The notes under the pieces: model-generated
The model's database searches: none
What the model saw: only the letters and a program-made list of their open reading frames with translations
What the model was told of the DNA's origin: nothing
Translations under genes and position numbers: made by a program
Shown: one piece after another, positions 8,073 to 16,709 of the stretch
Position numbering within the stretch: position 1 is the first letter of the stretch
How the letters are laid out: the number at the start of each line of letters is the position of its first letter
From: Mycolicibacterium flavescens
Lineage (GTDB): Bacteria; Actinomycetota; Actinomycetes; Mycobacteriales; Mycobacteriaceae
Assembly: GCA_900637135.1 (NCBI GenBank)
Contig: LR134353.1
Coordinates: 5,331,558-5,395,557 of the forward strand
Length of the DNA: 64,000 bases
Direction of reading: 5' to 3'

Positions 8073-9908
8073 CTACTGCTGAACCTGCAGGCCAGCCGAC
8101 TGCAACCGCAGGCCCTCGAATTCCTGGTCCTCCCACCACTTGTCGATCATGTCCCAGAATTCGACCTCGCTGCCCTGATAGACGTCATTCCAGAAGCCGC
8201 GCTCGAGATCGCCTTGGCCGTTGTAGTAGCCGGGGGTACACGTCGACAGATAGAACATCCTAGCCAGGAATGACTCTCGGGTGCGTTGAACCCATTCCGC
8301 CTGCGCCGCCTCCTCGGGTTCCATGGCCGCAACGCTGCGGTCAAGAGCGTGGGCAATGACCCGTGCGGCATGCCTGGCCTTCCGATCGAGCATGAACGTG
8401 AAGTTGACGACGTACGCGTTCTGGCTGACTCCCAGTTCGACGAAGTTCGGGAAACCGACCGAGAAGAACCCGTGCAACGTCTTGGCCCCGTCGGCGAATA
8501 CTTCCCGCATCGAGCGCCCGCCGCGTCCGACGATGTCGTAGCCGTAACGATCAGCCGTGGCGGATCCGGTCTCGAAGCCGGTCGCGAAGATGATGCAGTC
8601 CACGTCGTAATGAGTGCCGTCGACCACCAGTCCAGTCTCGGTGAATCTTTCGACGCCTTTCGGCGAGGCGACGAGGTGCACCGAAGGGTTGTTGAAAGAC
8701 TGCAGGTATTCGTCGTTGAAGGTGGGCCGCTTGCACACCGCACCGAACCACGGCTTGAGTGCCTCGGCGGTATCGGGGTCTTCGACGATGCTGTCAATGC
8801 GCTCGTGCACGCCACGCATGAGTTGCATGTCTGCGACCTCGGCGAGCACCATCTGGTCCTCGACTTCGAGTGCGTTCAAAGGCGTCTCGACAAGGTGCTG
8901 CCCGGTGATGGAGGACATAATCGTCGTCCAGATGTCGCCGACGAGGTTCTCGTCCTGGGGATGGCCGTTGACCAACGAGTTGAAGTTGCGGTGGCGCCGC
9001 TGCTGCCAGCCCGGTTCCAGGCTCGCCGCCCACGCCGGGTCGGTCGGCCTGTTGTCGCGGGGGCCGACGACGCTAGGTGTGCGCTGGATGACGAACAGCT
9101 CGGCAGCGTCGTCAGCCAGGAACGGAATGGCCTGAACCCCGGTGGCGCCGGTGCCGATGATGGCCACTCGCTTGTCTCGGAGGTTGCTCATTCCGCCGTG
9201 TTGGTCACCGCCGGTGTAGCCGTAATCCCAACGGCTGGTGTGGAACATCGCGCCCTTGAAATCCGCGATGCCGGCCACCCGCGGGAACTGCGGCTTGTTC
9301 AGCGGCCCATTGGCGCGAACGACGAACCGGGCCCTCAGCATGTCACCACGGTTGGTGCGGACCTCCCAACGCTGAGTTCTCTCCGACCAGGTCACCGCGG
9401 TCGCTGAGGTCTGGAACAGCGCGGCGCGGTAGAGGTCGAAGTGCCGGCCGATACGTTGAGCATGCTCGAAAATCTCGTCGCCGTCGGCGTAACGCTGACT
9501 CGGGACGAACCCGGTCTCCTCCAGCAGCGGCAGGTAGATGTAGGACTCGACATCGCACTGCACGCCGGGATAGCGGTTCCAGTACCACGTTCCGCCGAAG
9601 TCGCCGCCCTGCTCGACGATGCGGAAGTCCCGCACCCCCTGTTTCGTCAGATAGGCGCCGGCCAGCAGCCCGCCGAACCCGCCGCCGAGGATGACGACGT
9701 CGCAGTCCTCCTGCACTGCGGCTCGTTCAATCGGCTCACTGTAGGGATCGACGTCGTAGATCTCGCGGAGGTCGGCGATTCCTTGGAACTGGCCGAGGTT
9801 GTCGTCGCGAAGACGCTTGGACCGCTCGTCGACATAGCGCGCCCGCATCGGCGCCGGATCGAAGTCGATGTCGATCTCGATTCCGGACTTCGGTAGCGAG
9901 ATGGTCAT
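8073..9908 (-). CDS. Baeyer-Villiger flavin monooxygenase
   Basis: A 611-residue FAD and NADPH dependent monooxygenase. The FAD Rossmann motif GGGFGG is at residues 75-80, the Baeyer-Villiger fingerprint FKGAMFHTSRW (FxGxxxHxxxW) at 217-227, and the NADPH-binding IGTGATG at 251-257. Such enzymes insert oxygen next to a carbonyl, turning ketones into esters or cyclic ketones into lactones. The N-terminal extension of about 65 residues is typical of the longer cyclododecanone/steroid-type BVMOs. The ATG at 9908 follows AGGAGGA. It heads the operon with the hydrolase and NDMA-type dehydrogenase and is divergent from the acyl-CoA synthetase. The real substrate (alicyclic, steroid side chain or linear ketone) cannot be read from sequence. 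Confidence 0.93.
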   Translation of the reverse strand: MTISLPKSGIEIDIDFDPAPMRARYVDERSKRLRDDNLGQFQGIADLREIYDVDPYSEPIERAAVQEDCDVVILGGGFGGLLAGAYLTKQGVRDFRIVEQGGDFGGTWYWNRYPGVQCDVESYIYLPLLEETGFVPSQRYADGDEIFEHAQRIGRHFDLYRAALFQTSATAVTWSERTQRWEVRTNRGDMLRARFVVRANGPLNKPQFPRVAGIADFKGAMFHTSRWDYGYTGGDQHGGMSNLRDKRVAIIGTGATGVQAIPFLADDAAELFVIQRTPSVVGPRDNRPTDPAWAASLEPGWQQRRHRNFNSLVNGHPQDENLVGDIWTTIMSSITGQHLVETPLNALEVEDQMVLAEVADMQLMRGVHERIDSIVEDPDTAEALKPWFGAVCKRPTFNDEYLQSFNNPSVHLVASPKGVERFTETGLVVDGTHYDVDCIIFATGFETGSATADRYGYDIVGRGGRSMREVFADGAKTLHGFFSVGFPNFVELGVSQNAYVVNFTFMLDRKARHAARVIAHALDRSVAAMEPEEAAQAEWVQRTRESFLARMFYLSTCTPGYYNGQGDLERGFWNDVYQGSEVEFWDMIDKWWEDQEFEGLRLQSAGLQVQQ

Positions 9909-9940
9909 GGCGCGTCCTCCTGGGCGATGGTCGGCATAGT

Positions 9941-9953
9941 TGACACAGTGTCA
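9941..9953. promoter_or_regulatory. Candidate TetR operator, copy 2 (TGACACAGTGTCA)
   Basis: The palindrome TGACA-CAG-TGTCA lies 33 nt upstream of the BVMO gene and overlaps a TTGACA hexamer on the plus strand that could be the -35 element for the acyl-CoA synthetase gene. Its centre is 21 bp from that of copy 3, two helical turns, so two dimers could bind on the same face. Confidence 0.7.
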
Positions 9954-9961
9954 GTTCTTAG

Positions 9962-9974
9962 CGACACTATGTCA
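9962..9974. promoter_or_regulatory. Candidate TetR operator, copy 3 (CGACACTATGTCA)
   Basis: Twelve of 13 bases equal copy 1 near the dehydrogenases (only the first base differs). It lies 60 nt before the acyl-CoA synthetase start and on the far side of copy 2 from the BVMO gene. Confidence 0.7.
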
Positions 9975-10033
9975 TATTGTTGTGCGGCTCACAAGTAGCT
10001 CGCTAAGTTGGTGCAGCCATAGGGAGAAAAGCG

Positions 10034-11671
10034 ATGACCGATGCCGCAGTGTCTTATGCCCGTGGGGACATCAGCACTCCCCTGCTCACGGACACGATCG
10101 GTCAGAACCTCGACCGGACAGCAGCCAAGTACCCCGACCGGGAGGCGCTGATCGAGGTCGTCAGCGACCGCCGGTGGACGTACCGCGAATTCCAAGCGGC
10201 CACCCGGCGACTGGCCGGCGGACTTCTCACGTTGGGTATCGGCCCCGGCGATCGAGTCGGGCTCTGGTCTCCGAACACCGCGGAGTGGACCCTCGTGCAG
10301 TACGCGACGGCCAGACTCGGCGCCATCCTCGTCACCATCAACCCGGCGTACCGTCTCGACGAACTCGACTACGTGCTCAAGCAGGCCGGAGTCCGGACCG
10401 TCATCGCCGCCCCGTCCTTCAAGGGCTCTGATTACGCAGCGATGCTCGCCGGCGTGACAGACCGCTGTCCCTCGGTGCAGGACGTGATCATCGTCGGATC
10501 CGATGCCTGGCAGCGTCTTTCATCGGCGTCTTTGGATGACGCCGCGATCGATGCCATCTCGGCGAAGTTGCAGCCAAGCGATGCGATCAACATCCAATAC
10601 ACTTCGGGAACAACGGGTTTCCCGAAGGGCGCCACACTCACGCATACGAACATCCTGAACAACGGCTACTTCGTGGGAGAGGGCCTCGGGTACACCGAAC
10701 AGGACCGGGTGTGCATCCCCGTGCCCTTCTACCACTGCTTCGGGATGGTGATGGGCAACCTGGCATGCACGTCGCACGGTTCGGCGATGGTCATTCCGGC
10801 TCCCGGGTTCGACCCGTCCGCCACCTTGGCTGCCGTCGCCAAAGAACGGTGCACCTCGCTCTACGGCGTGCCGACGATGTTCATCGCCGAGCTGGACCTC
10901 AAAGACCTCGCATCATTCGACCTGAGCAACCTGCGCACCGGGATCATGGCCGGGTCGCCCTGCCCGGAACAGGTGATGCGACAGGTCATCGACACGATGA
11001 ACATGCGAGAGGTCGCCATCTGCTACGGCATGACCGAGACGTCACCGGTGTCGACCCAGACCCGGCCCTCCGACACGCTGGCCCAGCGCGTCGGTTCCGT
11101 CGGAACGGTGGGGCCACACCTGGAAGTCAAGATCATCGCCCCGGACTCGGACCGGACGGTGCCGCGCGGAGAACCCGGCGAATTGTGCACCCGGGGATAC
11201 AGCGTGATGTCCGGCTATTGGAATGAACCGGAGAAGACAGCAGAAGCCATCGATGCCGACGGATGGATGCACACCGGAGACATCGCGGTCATGGACGACG
11301 CCGGCTACATATCGATCACGGGCCGGATCAAGGACATGGTGATCCGCGGCGGTGAAAACGTCTATCCCCGCGAGATCGAAGAGTTCCTGTTCGGACATCC
11401 CGACATCATCGACGCGCAGGTGGTCGGCGTCCCTGATCAGCGTTACGGCGAGGAACTGATGGCGTGGCTGCGCATCCGGGAGGGCGCACCGCACCCGACC
11501 GCAGACACCATCCGCGAATTCTGCACCGGCCGGATCGCGCACTACAAGATCCCAAGGTACGTCGTCGTGGTCGACGACTATCCCATGACCGTCACCGGTA
11601 AGGTTCGCAAGATCGAGCTTCGTGAACGAGGCCGCGAAATCGCGCAAAGCGCAGTGACGCAACCGATCTGA
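10034..11671 (+). CDS. Acyl-CoA synthetase (AMP-forming, FadD type)
   Basis: A 545-residue AMP-dependent ligase that activates a carboxylic acid to its CoA thioester. The P-loop YTSGTTGFPKG is at 189-199, followed by YGMTETSP (A5), DGWMHTGDIA (A7), GRIKDMVIRGGENVYPREIE (A8) and the catalytic lysine in TVTGKVRK (A10). The length and motifs fit the medium-chain/FadD subgroup. The ATG is preceded by AGGGAG. It is divergent from the BVMO operon across a 125-nt region holding two operator copies and is followed by the aldehyde dehydrogenase after 53 nt. In the module it would take the final acid into beta-oxidation. Confidence 0.93.
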   Translation: MTDAAVSYARGDISTPLLTDTIGQNLDRTAAKYPDREALIEVVSDRRWTYREFQAATRRLAGGLLTLGIGPGDRVGLWSPNTAEWTLVQYATARLGAILVTINPAYRLDELDYVLKQAGVRTVIAAPSFKGSDYAAMLAGVTDRCPSVQDVIIVGSDAWQRLSSASLDDAAIDAISAKLQPSDAINIQYTSGTTGFPKGATLTHTNILNNGYFVGEGLGYTEQDRVCIPVPFYHCFGMVMGNLACTSHGSAMVIPAPGFDPSATLAAVAKERCTSLYGVPTMFIAELDLKDLASFDLSNLRTGIMAGSPCPEQVMRQVIDTMNMREVAICYGMTETSPVSTQTRPSDTLAQRVGSVGTVGPHLEVKIIAPDSDRTVPRGEPGELCTRGYSVMSGYWNEPEKTAEAIDADGWMHTGDIAVMDDAGYISITGRIKDMVIRGGENVYPREIEEFLFGHPDIIDAQVVGVPDQRYGEELMAWLRIREGAPHPTADTIREFCTGRIAHYKIPRYVVVVDDYPMTVTGKVRKIELRERGREIAQSAVTQPI

Positions 11672-11724
11672 AATCTATCCGCTCTGCGGGTCCGCACCTG
11701 CTATCTCAACCCTTTGGAGGAACC

Positions 11725-13194
11725 ATGCCCACAACCTCATCGCCCCCGGTCGACCAGGCGGAAAGGTTCTTCATCGGCGGCCAGTGGGTGGCCCCCACCG
11801 GGACGGAGTCGATCGACGTCGTCGACGCCAGCTCCGGGCGAAACATCGGCACCGTCGCAGGCGCCCGTCCCGACGACATCGACGCGGCGGTAGCGGCGGC
11901 TCGACGCGCCTTCGACCACTCCGACTGGCCCACTCTGGCACCGGTCGAACGAGCGGCGAAGATGCGCTCGCTGGCGCGCGAACTGCGCACAAGGTCCGAC
12001 GACACCGCTCGCCTGGTGAGCTCGCAAAACGGCATGCCCATCACCATCTCCTCGGCTACCGAGGCCGTCGTCCCGGCCGTGTTGCTGGACTACTACGCCG
12101 GCCTGATCACCGACCGGCCCGACGAGGAGATGCGCGCGGGAATCACCAATGCGCGCACCATGATCCGTCGTGAGCCGGTCGGCGTGGTCGCCGCGATCAT
12201 TCCCTGGAACTTTCCCCAGACACTCACCTTCTTCAAGCTCGCGCCTCTGCTGGCGGCCGGCTGCACCGTGGTGATCAAGCCGTCTCCGGAAACGGTGCTT
12301 GATGCGCAGGTGCTCGCCGATGCTGTCCGTGCGTCCGACATACCGGACGGTGTCGTCAACATCGTCCCTGGAGGTGCCGAGGCCGGTGCCTATCTCGTTG
12401 GGCATCCCGGAATCGACAAGGTCGCGTTCACCGGTTCGACGGCGGCGGGTAGAGCCATCGGTGAAGTCTGCGGGCGGCTGATCCGCCCGGTCACCCTCGA
12501 ACTCGGTGGCAAATCGGCATCGGTCATCCTCGACGACGCGGACCTTCCTGCGCTTCTCGGACAGTTCTTCGAGGCCACGCTGATGAACAACGGCCAAACC
12601 TGCTACCTGGGGACCCGTGTGCTCGCCCCGAGCCACCGCTACGGCGAAATCGTCGATACGCTCACGGATTTCGCGCGCGCCCTGGTCGTGGGAGACGCTC
12701 TCGACAGCGCCACCCAGATAGGTCCGCTCGCCTCTGCGCGCCAACAGCAGCGCGTGCAGGGCTACATCGACAAGGGCGTCGCGGAAGGCGGGCGGGTGAC
12801 CACCGGCGGTGGCCGACCAGCCGAGCTGGAGCAGGGATGGTTCGTCGCGCCGACCATCTTCGCCGATGTCGACAACTCGCACACCATTGCGCGCGAGGAG
12901 ATCTTCGGGCCGGTCCTGGCCGTCATCCCCTACCGAGACATCGACGAGGCCGTCCAGATCGCCAACGATTCGGAGTTCGGACTCGGTGGCAGCGTTTGGA
13001 CTGCCGACGAACAACGCGGTTTGGAAGTCGCCCGATGCATCCGCACAGGGTCCATCGGCATCAACCACTACTCCCTGGACTTCGGCGCGCCGTTCGGCGG
13101 CATCAAGGCCAGCGGGTTGGGCCGCGAACTCGGCCCGGAGGGACTCGCCGCCTACCAGAGCACCAAGACCATCTACCTGCCACCAGCCGGATAG
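11725..13194 (+). CDS. NAD(P)-dependent aldehyde dehydrogenase
   Basis: A 489-residue aldehyde dehydrogenase with all the catalytic landmarks: PWNFPQ around residue 160, KPSPET for cofactor binding, FTGSTAAG near 236, the general base Glu259 in LELGGKS and the nucleophile Cys293 in GQTCYLG. It oxidises an aldehyde to the acid. TTTGGAGGAACC precedes the ATG, a strong ribosome site. It follows the acyl-CoA synthetase on the same strand, so acid formation and activation are probably co-expressed. It would use the aldehyde made by the NDMA-type dehydrogenase. A long reading frame on the opposite strand across this gene is a codon-bias shadow. Confidence 0.93.
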   Translation: MPTTSSPPVDQAERFFIGGQWVAPTGTESIDVVDASSGRNIGTVAGARPDDIDAAVAAARRAFDHSDWPTLAPVERAAKMRSLARELRTRSDDTARLVSSQNGMPITISSATEAVVPAVLLDYYAGLITDRPDEEMRAGITNARTMIRREPVGVVAAIIPWNFPQTLTFFKLAPLLAAGCTVVIKPSPETVLDAQVLADAVRASDIPDGVVNIVPGGAEAGAYLVGHPGIDKVAFTGSTAAGRAIGEVCGRLIRPVTLELGGKSASVILDDADLPALLGQFFEATLMNNGQTCYLGTRVLAPSHRYGEIVDTLTDFARALVVGDALDSATQIGPLASARQQQRVQGYIDKGVAEGGRVTTGGGRPAELEQGWFVAPTIFADVDNSHTIAREEIFGPVLAVIPYRDIDEAVQIANDSEFGLGGSVWTADEQRGLEVARCIRTGSIGINHYSLDFGAPFGGIKASGLGRELGPEGLAAYQSTKTIYLPPAG

Positions 13195-13312
13195 GGATCG
13201 AGAAATCAACCGTCGCCCGGCGCGTACGGAGACTTCAACCCGCTCACGGGCCTGACCGCTGCGCCGCAGAAAGCGGAGTTTGTGATTGCCCTGTAGCGGT
13301 TAGCCTGCACGG

Positions 13313-14401
13313 ATGCCGTCGACGCCTCTTCCCGTAGTGCTGGCCACGCCCGCCCTGCGACGGCGCCTCAAGCAGCTGGCAGACCGTTTGGTGCCGCCGC
13401 AGATCGCGATGCTGGATCTCGGCGAGGGTGTCGGCGGTGTCCAGATTGCCGCGGCCATCGCCGAACTCGGAATTGCCGACGTACTCGCCGACGGGCCGAT
13501 GACCGCGCCGCAGATCGCCGCGCGAATCGCCTGCGATGAAGACACCACCCATCGCCTGATGCGCGGCGCGGTCGGTAGCGGTCTCTGCACAATGAATCGG
13601 CGAACGGGCGCGGTGAAGCTGACCCGTACCGGAGCCGTTTTGCGCAGCGACCATCCCGCTTCGCTGCGGGCCTGGATGCGCTACAAGGGGATGCGGTCGA
13701 CCGTGGATGCCTGGGGCGGCCTGGCGGCCAGCGTGCGCAGCGGCCGAAGCGCTTTCGAGCTCGTGCACGGGATGTCGGTGTGGGAGTGGTTCGCCGCGCA
13801 TCCCGACGAGCAACGGATCTTCGCCTCGACGATGCGGCAGGCCACCGAGATCGCCGGCCGGGCCATTGCTCGGGTTTACCCGTGGCCGGACGGTGCTGTG
13901 GTGTGCGATGTGGCCGGCGGGATCGGCACGCTGCTGTCGGTGATCGTGGCCGAGTCACGCGCGGACCTGCGTGGGATTTTGGTCGACAGTGCGGGAATGA
14001 TCGCCGAAGCCGAAGGGTTCCTCGCCGAGCGTGGTCTATCTGATCGCATCAATCGCGTCGAGGGCGATATCTTCCACGCCATCAATGCCACCGCCGATGT
14101 GTACGTGCTCAAGGATGTGCTGCACGACTGGGACGATGAACGCTGCGAAAGGATTCTCGCCGCGGTGGCGGCGAGCATGCCCCGTGGCAGCATGCTGGTG
14201 ATCGTCGAGTATCTGCAGGAACCCAATCGCCCGAACCCGTTCTCACCGCTTCTCGACCTCCACACGCTGACCCAGCGAGACGGCGGGCGTCTGCGCTCGG
14301 TCGAGGAGCTGTCGGCGCTACTCACCGGCGCCGGCCTACGACCGACCGGGCGCAGGTTCTCGGTCGTACCGCACGACCTCATCGAAGCCGAGAAGATCTG
14401 A
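13313..14401 (+). CDS. O-methyltransferase (COMT / hydroxyneurosporene methyltransferase family)
   Basis: A 362-residue SAM-dependent O-methyltransferase. The N-terminal half (residues 20-110) is the winged-helix dimerisation domain, with GIADVLADGPMTAPQIA; the SAM-binding loop is CDVAGGIGTLL and the substrate motif LKDVLHDWDDERC is the hallmark of the plant-COMT-like family. The ATG lies six bases after TAGCCT, so the transcript is probably leaderless. It stands alone between the aldehyde dehydrogenase (118 nt away) and the convergent arr gene. The acceptor is a phenolic or enolic hydroxyl of unknown identity, and a link to the BVMO module is not supported by any shared operator. Confidence 0.85.
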   Translation: MPSTPLPVVLATPALRRRLKQLADRLVPPQIAMLDLGEGVGGVQIAAAIAELGIADVLADGPMTAPQIAARIACDEDTTHRLMRGAVGSGLCTMNRRTGAVKLTRTGAVLRSDHPASLRAWMRYKGMRSTVDAWGGLAASVRSGRSAFELVHGMSVWEWFAAHPDEQRIFASTMRQATEIAGRAIARVYPWPDGAVVCDVAGGIGTLLSVIVAESRADLRGILVDSAGMIAEAEGFLAERGLSDRINRVEGDIFHAINATADVYVLKDVLHDWDDERCERILAAVAASMPRGSMLVIVEYLQEPNRPNPFSPLLDLHTLTQRDGGRLRSVEELSALLTGAGLRPTGRRFSVVPHDLIEAEKI

Positions 14402-14515
14402 AGGGCTCGGGTGGGATGGCTTCGCAGTACTAGCTAACGTTGCGCGGCCATGAAACCGCCGGCACTGCAGTCGTTTTCCTTCGGTCATGCGCCCGCGCGG
14501 CTACGACAGACAGCC

Positions 14516-14938
14516 TCAGTTGATGATCTCAGCATGTTCGCTGGAGACGAGCGCGGACAGGCGTTCCCGCCAGGTTCGCAGCTGCTCGGGTGTCAGTCGT
14601 CTCCACTCGGATACTTCGCCGACGATCCGCAGCGGTGCGGTACTGCGGTAGGACCGCATCGGGTTACCTTGGAACTTCTTGTCGGTCACGTTCGGGTCGT
14701 CTTCGAACTCTCCGGTCGGTTCTACCTGGTAGACCCTCGGAAGGGCTTGGCCCTCGGCGAGTTCTGCGGCGATTTCGGCAGCAAGGCCGGCCCCGTCGAC
14801 GAGAGCGGTGAAATAGATGTGGTTCATCACAATCTCCGGACGGTAGTTCGATCGATAACCCGCGCTGAGAAGATCACCGACACTCAAATCCGCGATGGTG
14901 CCATGGAAAAACGGACCCTTGTCAAACGATTCGGACAC
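14516..14938 (-). CDS. arr: NAD(+)-rifampin ADP-ribosyltransferase
   Basis: A 140-residue Arr enzyme, which moves ADP-ribose from NAD to the C23 hydroxyl of rifamycins and so inactivates them. The diagnostic stretch runs from PFFHGT (catalytic His12) through SNYRPEIVMNHIYF (Tyr42) to EPTGEFEDDPNVTDKKF, which carries the catalytic aspartate, and ends with NPMRSYRS. Length fits the 143-residue M. smegmatis protein. The start is the GTG at 14938 with GAGGG 7 nt upstream. The gene stands alone, convergent with the O-methyltransferase gene and upstream of a 360-nt gene-free stretch. In M. abscessus arr is under WhiB7; no clear WhiB7 element can be asserted here. Confidence 0.95.
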   Translation of the reverse strand: MSESFDKGPFFHGTIADLSVGDLLSAGYRSNYRPEIVMNHIYFTALVDGAGLAAEIAAELAEGQALPRVYQVEPTGEFEDDPNVTDKKFQGNPMRSYRSTAPLRIVGEVSEWRRLTPEQLRTWRERLSALVSSEHAEIIN

Positions 14939-15299
14939 GTAGCATCCCTCTGACTAACTGCTGGGATCCGCCAGTATGCAGTACCACTCGGCCCTTGCGG
15001 CAAGACTCCAGTTGTGTTTTATCCTGAAGGTGGAACGCGGGTAATTTCGCCACCCCGCCGCTCTCCAGACATTTCACCAGCTCGATCCGGCCAACTCTCG
15101 CCTACTACGCCATCTACGTAGGAGCACCCGAGTGTTGGACACTTGATCGGACTCGTCGCCTCTGAGCGGCAACTCTTCTCGCCGATGATGGCGCTAATAC
15201 CGGCTATGCGGTGTGGCTTTTGGTCGCGGCACCTCTCCGGCGGTGGCGCAGAGGTGAGCCGCTCTGGCACCTGCATGCTGCCGTGAGAGGGCTGCTGCG
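14939..15299. other. Gene-free stretch between arr and dnaB
   Basis: About 360 nt without a convincing gene. It holds the arr promoter region on its left, with TTGCCG and CATACT 19 nt apart on the minus strand as a weak candidate. An 85-codon minus-strand frame fills most of it, but its composition and lack of a ribosome site argue against a gene. It could be a decayed remnant. No terminator for dnaB is evident. Confidence 0.5.
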
Positions 15300-16682
15300 C
15301 TATTGCTTGGCCATGTTCGCGAAGCGCGACAAATGCAGTTGATGCGCAACGGTAATCGTCTTCGTCGGGCCGTTACGATGTTTCGCGATGATGAGGTCGG
15401 CTTCACCGCCTCGAGGGTCGTCGCGTTCGAAGGCATCAGGGCGATGCAGCAAAATCACCATGTCGCTATCCTGTTCGATCGCACCGGATTCACGTAGATC
15501 AGCTAACATTGGCTTCTTGTCGGTGCGCTGTTCGGGCCCGCGGTTCAACTGACTCATCGCGACTACTGGGACTTCAAGCTCTTTGGCTAAAAGCTTGATC
15601 TGACGGGAGAATTCGGATACTTCTTGCTGCCTTGACTCGACCTTCTTACCTGATGTCATCAGCTGCAAGTAATCGAGGACGATCAGACGGAGGTCTGACT
15701 TTTGCTTGAGCCGCCGAGCTTTCGCCCGGATCTCCATCATCGTAAGGTTGGGTGAGTCGTCGATATACAAAGGCGCTTCGCTGATTTCACTCATGCGTCT
15801 TGCCAGACGGGTCCAGTCGTCATCATTCATCCGACCTGACCGCATGTCGGCGAGCTTGATCTTTGCCTCGGCCGACAGCAGGCGCATGACAATCTCGGAC
15901 TTGCTCATCTCGAGCGAGAAGATGACGCTCGACATGTGGTGCTTGATCGAGCACGACCTCAGAAAATCCAGTCCTAGGGTGGATTTGCCCATACCCGGTC
16001 TCGCCGCGATGACGATCATCTGTCCGGGATGCAAGCCGTTGGTGAGGTCGTCGAGCTCCACGAACCCCGTCGGCACGCCGCGAGAGACGCCACCCTGCGA
16101 TGCGATAGCGTCGATCTCGTCCATCGTCGGCTGAAGGATCTCCTCCAGGATTACGAAGTCCTCGGCCGTGCGCCGCTCGGTGACGTCGTAGATCTCCGAC
16201 TGCGCCCGGTCCACGATCTCGTTGACGTCGGCACCCTCGGCACCCGCGTAGCCGTACTGGACGACACGGGTTCCGGCTTCGACGAGCCGCCGCAGCAGCG
16301 CCTTCTCCGCGACGATGCCCGCATAGAACCCCGCATTCGCGGCCGTCGGCACCGTCGAGATCAGCGTGTGCAGATACGGCGCCCCGCCGATGCGGCGCAG
16401 CAGCCCGCGCCGATCCAGCTCGGCCGCCACCGTCACCGCGTCGGCGGGCTCGCCGCGGCCGTAGAGGTCGAGGATCGCGTCGTAGACGTTCTGGTGCGCA
16501 GGACGGTAGAAGTCACCCGGGCGCAGCTTCTCGAGCACGTCGGCGACGGCGTCCTTGCTCAGCAGCATCCCGCCCAGCACTGCCTGCTCGGCGGCCTGGT
16601 CCTGAGGGGGTTGGCGCCCGAAGTCCTCGCTCGGCGGCGGGGTATCCATCCCGTGATGACCAAGGTCGTCCACGACGGCCAC
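15300..16682 (-). CDS. dnaB: Replicative DNA helicase DnaB
   Basis: A 460-residue hexameric replicative helicase. The N-terminal primase-interacting domain begins QPPQDQAAEQAVLGGML; the RecA-like core has Walker A ARPGMGKST, Walker B LIVLDYLQLM, and SQLNRGPEQR with the later LHRPDAF. The GTG at 16682 (VAVVDDLG) matches the known mycobacterial N terminus and has AAGGGGG 11 nt upstream; an upstream GTG overlaps that site. The reading runs unbroken through DLRESG-AIEQDSD, the point where the M. tuberculosis protein is split by an intein, so no intein is present. A perfect SOS box lies 28 nt upstream. It is separated from rplI by a terminator and 440 gene-free bases, so it has its own promoter. 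Confidence 0.97.
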   Translation of the reverse strand: MAVVDDLGHHGMDTPPPSEDFGRQPPQDQAAEQAVLGGMLLSKDAVADVLEKLRPGDFYRPAHQNVYDAILDLYGRGEPADAVTVAAELDRRGLLRRIGGAPYLHTLISTVPTAANAGFYAGIVAEKALLRRLVEAGTRVVQYGYAGAEGADVNEIVDRAQSEIYDVTERRTAEDFVILEEILQPTMDEIDAIASQGGVSRGVPTGFVELDDLTNGLHPGQMIVIAARPGMGKSTLGLDFLRSCSIKHHMSSVIFSLEMSKSEIVMRLLSAEAKIKLADMRSGRMNDDDWTRLARRMSEISEAPLYIDDSPNLTMMEIRAKARRLKQKSDLRLIVLDYLQLMTSGKKVESRQQEVSEFSRQIKLLAKELEVPVVAMSQLNRGPEQRTDKKPMLADLRESGAIEQDSDMVILLHRPDAFERDDPRGGEADLIIAKHRNGPTKTITVAHQLHLSRFANMAKQ

Positions 16683-16709
16683 GAAGCGCGTCACCCCCTT
16701 TATTCGCTA

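Noticed and set aside
11737..13209. 490-codon minus-strand frame opposite the aldehyde dehydrogenase
   Set aside because: Antisense shadow of a complete enzyme; typical of high-GC codon bias.
15019..15276. 85-codon minus-strand frame between arr and dnaB
   Set aside because: No ribosome site, no recognisable domain, Ser/Pro/Arg composition like non-coding high-GC DNA.
15480..15530. Intein in DnaB
   Set aside because: The frame is continuous through DLRESGAIEQDSD, so the common mycobacterial insertion point is empty.
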